A model generated the notes under the pieces. That model did not search any database and was not told where the DNA came from. It saw only the letters and a program-made list of their open reading frames with translations. This document shows, piece after piece, positions 27,753 to 35,404 of a DNA stretch of 64,000 nt. Source of the DNA: an uncultured Celeribacter sp. (GTDB lineage: Bacteria; Pseudomonadota; Alphaproteobacteria; Rhodobacterales; Rhodobacteraceae); NCBI RefSeq assembly GCF_963675965.1, contig NZ_OY780935.1:2220501-2284500 (forward strand), written 5' to 3'. The translations under genes were made by a program, and so were the position numbers. Each line of letters begins with the position of its first letter. Positions within the stretch are counted from its first letter, which is position 1.

Positions 27753-27770
27753 AACAACCTATAGGTTGTT
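27753..27770. promoter_or_regulatory. Perfect 18-bp palindrome, candidate operator
   Basis: AACAACCTATAGGTTGTT reads identically on both strands. It lies 70 bases before the lipoprotein start codon. It overlaps two candidate -10 hexamers (TATAAC at 27750 and TATAGG at 27760), where a repressor would block transcription. It does not match the MntR, Irr, RirA or classical Fur consensus that I know. Regulator unknown. Confidence 0.55.
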
Positions 27771-27840
27771 GATCTGCTGTGTCCTTGGGAACATCGGGGC
27801 GGGCCGCGATGGTCTGGAACCCATTTCTAAGGACACTGAC

Positions 27841-28455
27841 ATGAAACTCTCTTCCCTGACCGCGCTCTCTGCGGTCACCCTTTCGCTGGCTGCCTGCGGC
27901 GGCTCCTCTGTTGATCGTGACATGGCGGATGTGGATCTGCCTGAAGAATACGGCTACCTCGAAAGCTTCATTGAAGATGTCGAGAATGAAGATCTGGACG
28001 TGGCAACCAATTTGTCTGGCTCGATTGTTATGGACGGTGGCGTTGTCATTGACGTCAGCGACGAAGAAGATGAACAGGATGGGGTGCTGGTCGAAGCGAT
28101 CGGTGATCTCGGACTGGAAGTCAATTTCGATACTCCTAGGGTGGACGCAGACGCAGATAATTTTGTGATCTACCGTGGAGAGAACTACGCGCAGGGAGAA
28201 TCGCTCGGCGGAAGTCTTTCCGGCACCGGCACCGTGACCCCCGTCAACTCGACTACGACTATGACCTCCACTTTGGACGGTATGCTTTCCGCGGGTCAGG
28301 GGGAGACCTACGAGGTCGTGATGGATATGGATGGCACCTTCTACGACAATGGTGGTCAGATCGGTGTTTATGGCTCCGTCGAGGGCACAATTGCGGAAAA
28401 CGATGATCCGGGAGAAGCTTACGAAGGTGGCTTCGCAGCTCTTGAACAGAACTAA
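27841..28455 (+). CDS. Surface lipoprotein with TbpB-like beta-barrel, probable Slam substrate
   Basis: A 204-residue lipoprotein. The signal peptide ends in the lipobox LSLAAC, with the lipidated Cys at residue 19. Then follows a very acidic region (many Asp/Glu, residues 25-75). The C-terminal ~100 residues alternate polar and hydrophobic residues and include GTFYDNGGQIGVYGSVEGTI, close to the repeated strand pattern of the transferrin-binding-protein-like barrel (F-YG..A.E..G). The next gene is a Slam-type translocon, and Slam partners are usually lipoproteins of exactly this build. Ligand unknown (metal, haem or a host/prey protein). The ATG at 27841 gives the signal peptide; an upstream extension does not. 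Confidence 0.72.
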   Translation: MKLSSLTALSAVTLSLAACGGSSVDRDMADVDLPEEYGYLESFIEDVENEDLDVATNLSGSIVMDGGVVIDVSDEEDEQDGVLVEAIGDLGLEVNFDTPRVDADADNFVIYRGENYAQGESLGGSLSGTGTVTPVNSTTTMTSTLDGMLSAGQGETYEVVMDMDGTFYDNGGQIGVYGSVEGTIAENDDPGEAYEGGFAALEQN

Positions 28456-28481
28456 ATCGATGCTGCATCGATAAAACCTGT

Positions 28482-28514
28482 CCACGGGGCGCGCGCGCGT
28501 TTGTCGCCCTGTGG
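28482..28514 (+). other. Stable hairpin between lipoprotein and Slam genes
   Basis: CCACGGGGCG at 28482-28491 pairs with CGCCCTGTGG at 28505-28514 (10 pairs with one G-T) around a 13-base loop. No T run follows, so full termination is unlikely. It may protect the lipoprotein message or lower expression of the downstream gene. Confidence 0.45.
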
Positions 28515-28566
28515 CATTCCATCTTGTCGCGCTGCCCTGCTCTTCCCTCCTGATCTAGAGGCCTAA

Positions 28567-29808
28567 ATGCGCCCTGTTTTCCGCTATCTGTTCGTTGCGC
28601 TGTGCTGTCTCTGCCTTGGCGCCGTTTTGCCTCTCGCCGCGCAGGCGCAATCGCAGGCGGAGGCGCGTGCGACGCTCTATGCCGCATTGATGCAGCGGGG
28701 CATGACAGCGCTGAAAACACAGGACGCGCCGAAGGCCGCCACCTATTTTTCCAAAGCCCTGCAATTGGCTCCGCGCGATGTGCGCACACAGATCCTTTTG
28801 GCGGAATCCTATATTCAGGCCGGGCAGACGGGGCGAGCGGAGGCCTTTCTCACCTATCTTCTGGACGATCCAAGGCAGGTGGATCACGCAGACCTTTATC
28901 TTGGGGCGCTGAACAAGCTTTACGAAAAGCGGCCTCTGGTGGCGTCGGGATCTTTCGCGCTGATGCCCGGAACCAATATCAAGAATGCGTCTTCGCAAAC
29001 CTATTTCGAAACGCTTTTGGGGCGGTTGACGATCGATGATGGCGGCGATGAAATGTCCGGGATTGGGGTCGATGTCGGCGGGCGCGCCGCCTATCGCGTC
29101 GCATTGGGGGCGGGGCGTCGACTAGAGTTCGGAGGGTCTCTGACCCATGTTTGGTATGAAGAGAAAAGCCTGCGCTATTGGTACGGTCGGCTTTGGTCCG
29201 ATTTGGTGCAGCTCTCGCCTGGCGCGCAGTGGCGGGGAGGCGCCCATATCAGCCGCCTCTATCACAAGGATGAAGAGGGCAGAGGGTCTGATCGCGTTGC
29301 CAAGGGGTTGCATGCCAACTGGTCGCAGGATCTGGGCGAGGGCATGCAGGTCGGGGTCTCGGCGATTGCAGAGTATCGTGACTATCTGGCAAGCAACAGT
29401 TTCAGCGGCCCCTATGCCTCGGTGGGGGTGCACTGGAGCAAACGTACGGACCGTTCCGAAATTCTGAGCGTCGGTGTTACGGTTGAACGGGCAACGCGCG
29501 AGGTCGATTATCATTCCTACTGGGGCGGATCGCTGCGGGGCGGCTATGAGCGCCCCTTTGGTGACAACCTGCGGGCCGGTGTCGGCGTCAGTGCGACATT
29601 GCGGGTCTATGATGCCGAATTCTTCACGGTCGATTATGCGCGCCGGGATGAAATCTATCGCGTTGATCTGTCAGTCTCGGACAAGCGGCTGAAAATGATG
29701 GGTGCGACGCCGAAGCTGACCTGCGGCTATCGCGTGCAATCGTCAAATGTCGCCCTCTATGACAGCAATTCGACGGACTGCCGCGTGAGTTGGTCTTATC
29801 AGTTTTGA
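28567..29808 (+). CDS. Slam-type surface lipoprotein assembly modifier (TPR plus DUF560 barrel)
   Basis: Slam proteins are outer-membrane translocons that flip lipoproteins to the cell surface. The 413-residue product has a signal peptide (residues 1-28, ending AAQA-QS). Two or so TPR helix pairs follow (residues ~32-105). From ~120 onward many amphipathic strands end with an aromatic residue at the C-terminus (SWSYQF), the mark of an outer-membrane barrel. The near-terminal SNVALYDSNSTDCRVS matches the conserved end of the DUF560 barrel. It lies 111 bp after its probable lipoprotein substrate and overlaps the mntR stop by 10 bases on the other strand. It is shorter than neisserial Slams. Confidence 0.72.
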   Translation: MRPVFRYLFVALCCLCLGAVLPLAAQAQSQAEARATLYAALMQRGMTALKTQDAPKAATYFSKALQLAPRDVRTQILLAESYIQAGQTGRAEAFLTYLLDDPRQVDHADLYLGALNKLYEKRPLVASGSFALMPGTNIKNASSQTYFETLLGRLTIDDGGDEMSGIGVDVGGRAAYRVALGAGRRLEFGGSLTHVWYEEKSLRYWYGRLWSDLVQLSPGAQWRGGAHISRLYHKDEEGRGSDRVAKGLHANWSQDLGEGMQVGVSAIAEYRDYLASNSFSGPYASVGVHWSKRTDRSEILSVGVTVERATREVDYHSYWGGSLRGGYERPFGDNLRAGVGVSATLRVYDAEFFTVDYARRDEIYRVDLSVSDKRLKMMGATPKLTCGYRVQSSNVALYDSNSTDCRVSWSYQF

Positions 29809-30233
29809 CCCCGGGTCGCCAAAAACTGTTCAAACGCGGCCAGCGTTTCCTCTGAAACGTGATGTTCGATGCCCTCGGCATCAAGCTCGGCAATGTCTTC
29901 GGGCACGCCGGTGGCGATCAGCAGCTCGACAACGGTGCGGTGGCGGGCGCGCACCCGGTCGGCAAGGGCGGCGCCCTCTTCGGTCAGGAAGACCCCGCGA
30001 TAGGGGCGTGATGTGGCCAGTCCTTCGCGTTTCAGCCGGGCAATTGCCTTAGTCGCTGTGGGCTGGGCGACGCCCATCCGGGCGGCAATATCGGCGACAC
30101 GCGCCTCTCCCAATTCCGCGATCAGATCGCCGATCAGCTCGACATAGTCTTCCATCAAGGCCATGGCCTGCGCCTCACGCGCGCGGGAAAACCGGTCGGC
30201 CTGTTGTTCGCAGGGGGATGGAGGGTTGGCCAT
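29799..30233 (-). CDS. mntR: Manganese-responsive regulator MntR (DtxR family)
   Basis: MntR represses manganese uptake when Mn(II) is abundant. The 144-residue protein has an N-terminal winged helix (VADIAARMGVAQPTATKAIARLKREGL at residues ~58-84) and a dimerisation/metal region with the typical RHRTVVELL and EGIEHHVSEET. The ATG at 30233 has AGGA eight bases upstream and is preferred over the upstream frame. It is divergent from its expected target mntH, across 233 bp that contain a MntR-type box. Its stop overlaps the Slam gene end. Confidence 0.88.
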   Translation of the reverse strand: MANPPSPCEQQADRFSRAREAQAMALMEDYVELIGDLIAELGEARVADIAARMGVAQPTATKAIARLKREGLATSRPYRGVFLTEEGAALADRVRARHRTVVELLIATGVPEDIAELDAEGIEHHVSEETLAAFEQFLATRGQN

Positions 30234-30411
30234 GAGCGCGATCCTGTATTTTGAGAATACGTTATAGCCTTGGCTGGCCGTGCTGGCCAGAGCCGAGGAT
30301 GATAGCGAACACCGCGGAATTGTCGATGGGACAGGGGAGCGCGCCCGAATTCTTGGCTGCGGGGTCACGTTTTGCTGACATTTTTCCGATGATGTGATTT
30401 AGGGGGTTGTT

Positions 30412-30437
30412 AAAAGTATAGCTTTGGCTATGAGTTT
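30412..30437. promoter_or_regulatory. MntR box upstream of mntH
   Basis: The imperfect palindrome AAAGTATAGC...GCTATGAGTTT has the ATAGC-N4-GCTAT core. It closely resembles the enterobacterial MntR operator (AAACATAGC...GCTATGTTT). It ends 29 bases before the mntH start codon. A further half-site (AAGCTATGC) occurs at 30444-30452. With mntR next door, repression of mntH by Mn-bound MntR is the natural reading. Confidence 0.75.
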
Positions 30438-30466
30438 GTCCAAAAGCTATGCTTGATGGAGTTCAC

Positions 30467-31756
30467 ATGCAATCTTTGACGGAACGCACCCAGCGGGGAA
30501 TCGCTGCTGCTCTGGCGGGGAAAAACCTCGGATGGCGAGGGCGGTTGTTGTTTGCGGGGCCCGCGGTCATCGCTTCGGTCGCCTATATGGATCCGGGCAA
30601 TTATGCGACGAACATTCAGGCCGGTGCGGGCTATGGCTATACGCTGTTGTGGGTTGTGCTGATGGCGAACCTGATCGCGATGCTGTTTCAGGCATTGTCG
30701 GCGCGTCTGGGCATTGTCACCGGTAAAAACCTTGCCGAATTGTCACGAGACCATTTCCCGCGTCCCGTGGTCTGGGTGATGTGGGCAGTGAGCGAAGTCG
30801 CGGCCATGGCCACTGATCTGGCCGAATTTCTGGGCGGCGCAATTGGCTTGTCGCTGCTGTTCAACCTGCCGCTTTTCGTGGGCATGATCATCACCGCCAT
30901 CGTGACCTATGCGATCCTGATTTTCGAACGGCAGGGCTTTCGACCGATGGAGTTGATCATCGGGGCGCTCGTGGGCGTTATCGGGCTTTGCTATCTGGCC
31001 GAAATCCTCATTGCGCCGATTGATTGGGGGGCAACCGCTCAGGGGTTGATGACACCGGAACTGCCGGACGCAGCCGCGCTGACAATTGCCGTGGGGATCA
31101 TTGGCGCGACCGTCATGCCCCATGCGATTTACCTGCATTCGGGTCTGACGCAGTCCCGCGCTGTGATCCACAACACTGACGAGCGCCGCCGTGTTCTGCG
31201 TTATTCCAACACCGAGGTGGTTCTGGCGCTGGCAGTGGCCGGGCTGGTGAATATGGCGATGGTGATGATGGCGGCCTCCGCCTTTCACCAGGGACATTCC
31301 GAGGTCGCCGAAATCGAAACGGCCTATCACACGCTGACCCCGCTGCTGGGGGCTGCTGCGGCGGGCATGTTCCTAGCTTCGCTGATTGCCTCTGGCGTGT
31401 CGAGCTCGGTTGTCGGCACGATGGCGGGGCAGATGATCATGCAGGGTTTCTTGCATTTCCATGTGCCGATCTGGTTGCGCCGTCTGGTCACCATGGTGCC
31501 TGCCTTTGCCGTGGTCGGCGCCGGGGTGAATGCCACGCAGGCGCTTGTCATGTCGCAGGTGGTGCTGTCGATCGCCCTGCCGGTGCCGATGGTCGCGCTG
31601 ATCATCTTTGTGGCGCGCCGTGACATCATGGGCGAGTTTGTCGTCAGCCGGCTTGTGCGTCTTCTGGCCGGTCTCGGGGCCATAGCGGTTTTGGGGCTGA
31701 ACTTCGTCCTTTTGGCTCAGACGTTCGGGCTCGAGATTCCCTTTCTGGTGAACTGA
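30467..31756 (+). CDS. mntH: Manganese transporter MntH (Nramp family)
   Basis: MntH is a proton-coupled Mn(II) importer of the inner membrane. The 429-residue protein has about eleven membrane segments. It has the metal-binding DPGN motif (AYMDPGNYATN) in segment 1 and the MPH motif (GATVMPHAIYLHSGL) in segment 6, both diagnostic for Nramp. The ATG at 30467 is preferred because GGAG lies five bases upstream; the ATG at 30449 has no ribosome site. It is divergent from mntR and preceded by a MntR box. Confidence 0.95.
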   Translation: MQSLTERTQRGIAAALAGKNLGWRGRLLFAGPAVIASVAYMDPGNYATNIQAGAGYGYTLLWVVLMANLIAMLFQALSARLGIVTGKNLAELSRDHFPRPVVWVMWAVSEVAAMATDLAEFLGGAIGLSLLFNLPLFVGMIITAIVTYAILIFERQGFRPMELIIGALVGVIGLCYLAEILIAPIDWGATAQGLMTPELPDAAALTIAVGIIGATVMPHAIYLHSGLTQSRAVIHNTDERRRVLRYSNTEVVLALAVAGLVNMAMVMMAASAFHQGHSEVAEIETAYHTLTPLLGAAAAGMFLASLIASGVSSSVVGTMAGQMIMQGFLHFHVPIWLRRLVTMVPAFAVVGAGVNATQALVMSQVVLSIALPVPMVALIIFVARRDIMGEFVVSRLVRLLAGLGAIAVLGLNFVLLAQTFGLEIPFLVN

Positions 31757-31940
31757 GCGGCTTTGGGGTCGGATCTTGCGGGGTCCGGCCTGGCGCTTAA
31801 AAAATGATCAACTCGCCAAATTTCGCGCCGTGACCCGTCGATACCGGTGATTTGCGGGTGAAGCAAAGATGGCCGGCCTCTATCCTGAAAGAGGTCGGCA
31901 TTTTTGCGACCGATTACGACGGAAAAGGGCAAGTGGAACG

Positions 31941-34900
31941 ATGGCAATTTACGCGGCAATTCATCACGTTACGCATTACAAATATGATCGCAATGTCACG
32001 CTTAGCCCACAGACGATCCGGCTGCGCCCGGCGCCGCATTCCCGCACCCGCGTGATTTCGCATTCACTGAAGGTGACGCCCGCCGATCATTTCGTGAATC
32101 ATCAGCAGGATCCTTACGGCAACTGGCAATCGCGTTTCGTCTTTCCCGAACCGGTGCGCGAATTCAAGATCGAGGTTGATCTGGTCGCGGATATGACGGT
32201 TTACAATCCGTTCGATTTCTTCGTCGAAGAAAGCGCGGAATATTGGCCCTTCAGCTATCCGACAGATCTGGAAGAGGATCTGGTGATCTACCGCACCCCG
32301 GAACCCGAAGGCCCGTTGCTGGCGCAATTCGTCGGCTCCATCGACTTCAAGAAAACCCGCACGGTGGATTTTCTGGTCGGGTTGAATGCCAAGATCGCCG
32401 ACTATGTGAATTACACAATCCGGATGGAGCCGGGGGTGCAAAGCCCGGATGAAACGCTTGAGAAAAAGTCGGGTTCATGCCGCGACAGTTCGTGGTTGCT
32501 GGTGCAGGTGCTGCGGCATCTGGGGTTCGCTGCGCGTTTTGTTTCGGGCTATCTGATCCAGTTGAAGCCGGACGTCGAGGCGCTCGACGGCCCGTCGGGC
32601 ACGGATCACGATTTTACCGATCTGCATGCCTGGTGTGAGGTTTTCCTGCCCGGCGCTGGATGGATCGGGCTGGATCCGACCTCGGGACTCCTGACCGGGG
32701 AAAGCCATATCCCGCTGGCCGCCACGCCGCATTTTCGCAACGCCGCGCCGATTGCGGGGGGCTATAGCTCGGATGGTGCGCCGGAGGTGTCGTTTGACTT
32801 TGACATGACGGTGACGCGTGTGGCGGAACATCCGCGGATCACCAAACCGTTTTCTGACGCGGCCTGGGATCGGTTGAACGCCTTGGGCCACAAGGTGGAT
32901 GACGCATTGGAAAAGGGCGATGTGCGCCTGACCATGGGCGGTGAGCCGACCTTTGTGTCCATCGACGATTTTGAAAGCGATGAATGGAATACGGCGGCGG
33001 TCGGTCCGCAAAAGCGCGGTCTTGCGGATGATCTGATCCGGCGGCTGCAAACACGCTTCGCCCCGGGCGGTTTTCTGCACTACGGGCAGGGCAAGTGGTA
33101 TCCCGGCGAAAGCCTGCCGCGCTGGACGTTTTCGCTTTACTGGCGGCGGGATGGCAAACCCGTCTGGGAGAACCCCGATCTGATTGCCCGGGAAAAGACG
33201 CCCGAGCCGGCAACGGCAGATCAGGCCGGTGCTTTCATGAAGCGCTTTGCCGAGAACCTTGGTGTGGATCCGGCCAATGCGCAGCCTGCCTATGAAGATC
33301 CGGCGGAATGGATTTTGAAAGAATCCCTGCTGCCGGACAATGTGACGCCGGAAAACAGCAAGCTGAAGAACCCCGAAGACCGGGCGCGATATGCCCGTGT
33401 ATTTGAGCGCGGGTTGACCGAACCCTCTGGTTATGTGCTGCCGATTCAGCGTTGGCAGTCCAAGGCGCGCGGCGGCTGGCTGTCTGAGCTTTGGAAGACC
33501 CGGCGCGGGCATCTGTTCCTTGTGCCGGGTGACAGCCCCGTCGGTTTCCGGCTGCCGCTGGGGGCGTTGCCCTATGTGCCGCCGTCGTCTTACCCATATT
33601 CCTACCCCGCTGATCCGATGACGGATCATGGCGTTTTGCCGGATTTCCACGATGAAATCGCGGTCCGGCGCAAGCGGGTGCAAGACAGTATAGAAAACCT
33701 TGCCGCAGAGGACGCGGCGCGGGAAGCCCGCGAGAAAGCAGCGCTGTTGCCGGAAACCAGTGCCGATCACCGGCAACCTGTCGCAACCGCGATAAGCGAT
33801 GATACCGCACGTCAGCCGGTCATGGATCAGGGGGTGGATCCGGCCAATGGTGGCAAGGTGCGCACCGCCATTGCGATGGAGCCGCGCGATGGGCGGTTGT
33901 GCCTGTTTATGCCGCCTTGTGAGGCGCTGGAGGATTATCTCGACCTGATCGCCACGGCAGAGGAAACCGCCAGTGAATTGAATCTTCCGATCCATATCGA
34001 AGGCTATTCCCCACCGGACGACCCGCGCTTGAACGTGATCCGCGTGGCCCCCGATCCCGGTGTGATCGAGGTGAATATTCACCCCGCGCACAGCTGGGAC
34101 GATTGCGTGGCCACCACCGAAGCCATTTATGAAGAGGCCCGTCTGTCGCGCCTTGGGGCGGATAAGTTCATGATCGACGGGCGCCACACCGGCACCGGCG
34201 GCGGCAACCATGTGGTGGTGGGCGGCGCGACCCCTGCCGACAGCCCGTTTCTGCGACGGCCTGATCTGCTCAAGTCGCTGATCCTGATCTGGCAGCGCCA
34301 CCCCTCGCTGTCCTATCTGTTCTCGGGGCTCTTTATCGGTCCGACTTCGCAGGCGCCGCGCATTGATGAGGCGCGCCATGACACGCTGTATGAGCTGGAA
34401 ATCGCGCTCAGCCAGATCAAACCGCCGCATGAGGGCGCTGTGCCGCCGGCCTGGCTGGTGGACCGGCTGCTGCGCAATATGCTGACCGATGTGACTGGCA
34501 ACACGCACCGGGCCGAAATCTGCATCGACAAGCTGTTCTCGCCGGACGGACCGACCGGGCGCCTGGGGCTGGTGGAGTTCCGGGGCTTTGAAATGCCGCC
34601 GCATCCGCGCATGTCTTTGGCCCAGCAGGTGTTGCTGCGCGCGATCATTGCCCGGTGCTGGAACGCGCCGGTCGAAGGCAAGCCGGTGCGCTGGGGCACC
34701 GTGTTGCATGACCGGTTCATGCTGCCGCATTTCCTGTGGGAGGATCTGTTGTCGCTTTTGGCCGATCTCAAGCATCACGGTTTTGAGATGGACCCCGAAT
34801 GGTTCGTGGCGCAGGCGGAATTCCGGTTCCCCTTCTGTGGCCAGATCGAGGCCGAAGGGGTGCATCTGGAATTGCGTCAGGCGCTGGAGCCTTGGCATGT

Positions 34901-35378
34901 TCTGGGCGAAACCGGCGCCATCGGTGGCACCGTGCGCTATACCGACAGCTCTGTCGAGCGGCTGCAGGTCAAGATGACGACGCTGCATCAGGACCGTTAT
35001 CGCATCATGTGCAACCGCCGTCCGGTGCCTCTGGCACGGACCGGGACGTCGGGAGCCTCGGTGGGCGGGGTGCGGTTCAAAGCCTGGCAACCGGCCGAAG
35101 CCCTGCACCCGGTGCTGCCCGTCAACGCGCCGCTGACCTTTGACATCTACGATGACTGGACCGGTCGTGCGATCGCGGGCTGCACCTATCATGTCGCGCA
35201 TCCGGGCGGGCGCAACTACGACACCTTCCCGGTCAACGGCAATGAGGCGGAGGCCCGGCGGTTGGCGCGGTTCGAGGCCTTTGGTCATGCCGGAGGTGAT
35301 TATCGTCCGTTGCCTGAACATCCGCATCCGGAATTTCCCTTGACCCTTGACCTGAGAAGGCCCATCGGGCTCCTGTAA
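31941..35378 (+). CDS. Transglutaminase-like and DUF2126 fusion protein
   Basis: A 1145-residue protein. The N-terminal ~300 residues are a transglutaminase-like module with an N-terminal beta domain (MAIYAAIHHVTHYKYDRNV) and the triad Cys in SGSCRDSSWLL, His in TDLHAWCEVFL and Asp in IGLDPTSG. Residues ~310-1130 are DUF2126 (LTMGGEPTFVSIDDFES, GTGGGNHVVVGG, FRGFEMPPHPRMS), which has been placed in the glutamate-cysteine/glutamine synthetase ligase fold. It leads a three-gene operon with an ATP-grasp/alpha-E fusion 26 bp downstream. The start at 31941 gives the standard N-terminus. Substrates are unknown; peptide-bond synthesis or tagging is predicted. Confidence 0.9.
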   Translation: MAIYAAIHHVTHYKYDRNVTLSPQTIRLRPAPHSRTRVISHSLKVTPADHFVNHQQDPYGNWQSRFVFPEPVREFKIEVDLVADMTVYNPFDFFVEESAEYWPFSYPTDLEEDLVIYRTPEPEGPLLAQFVGSIDFKKTRTVDFLVGLNAKIADYVNYTIRMEPGVQSPDETLEKKSGSCRDSSWLLVQVLRHLGFAARFVSGYLIQLKPDVEALDGPSGTDHDFTDLHAWCEVFLPGAGWIGLDPTSGLLTGESHIPLAATPHFRNAAPIAGGYSSDGAPEVSFDFDMTVTRVAEHPRITKPFSDAAWDRLNALGHKVDDALEKGDVRLTMGGEPTFVSIDDFESDEWNTAAVGPQKRGLADDLIRRLQTRFAPGGFLHYGQGKWYPGESLPRWTFSLYWRRDGKPVWENPDLIAREKTPEPATADQAGAFMKRFAENLGVDPANAQPAYEDPAEWILKESLLPDNVTPENSKLKNPEDRARYARVFERGLTEPSGYVLPIQRWQSKARGGWLSELWKTRRGHLFLVPGDSPVGFRLPLGALPYVPPSSYPYSYPADPMTDHGVLPDFHDEIAVRRKRVQDSIENLAAEDAAREAREKAALLPETSADHRQPVATAISDDTARQPVMDQGVDPANGGKVRTAIAMEPRDGRLCLFMPPCEALEDYLDLIATAEETASELNLPIHIEGYSPPDDPRLNVIRVAPDPGVIEVNIHPAHSWDDCVATTEAIYEEARLSRLGADKFMIDGRHTGTGGGNHVVVGGATPADSPFLRRPDLLKSLILIWQRHPSLSYLFSGLFIGPTSQAPRIDEARHDTLYELEIALSQIKPPHEGAVPPAWLVDRLLRNMLTDVTGNTHRAEICIDKLFSPDGPTGRLGLVEFRGFEMPPHPRMSLAQQVLLRAIIARCWNAPVEGKPVRWGTVLHDRFMLPHFLWEDLLSLLADLKHHGFEMDPEWFVAQAEFRFPFCGQIEAEGVHLELRQALEPWHVLGETGAIGGTVRYTDSSVERLQVKMTTLHQDRYRIMCNRRPVPLARTGTSGASVGGVRFKAWQPAEALHPVLPVNAPLTFDIYDDWTGRAIAGCTYHVAHPGGRNYDTFPVNGNEAEARRLARFEAFGHAGGDYRPLPEHPHPEFPLTLDLRRPIGLL

Positions 35379-35404
35379 AGCTTAGCCAAGGACCTGAACC
35401 AGAC

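Noticed and set aside
26617..28485. A 622-codon open frame on the minus strand
   Set aside because: It spans pncB, an intergenic region and the lipoprotein on the other strand; no recognisable domain and the plus-strand genes are unambiguous.
32475..35327. A 950-codon open frame on the minus strand
   Set aside because: It lies wholly opposite the DUF2126 gene and its translation is rich in Arg, Gln, His and Pro without any family motif, as expected for a shadow of GC-rich coding DNA.
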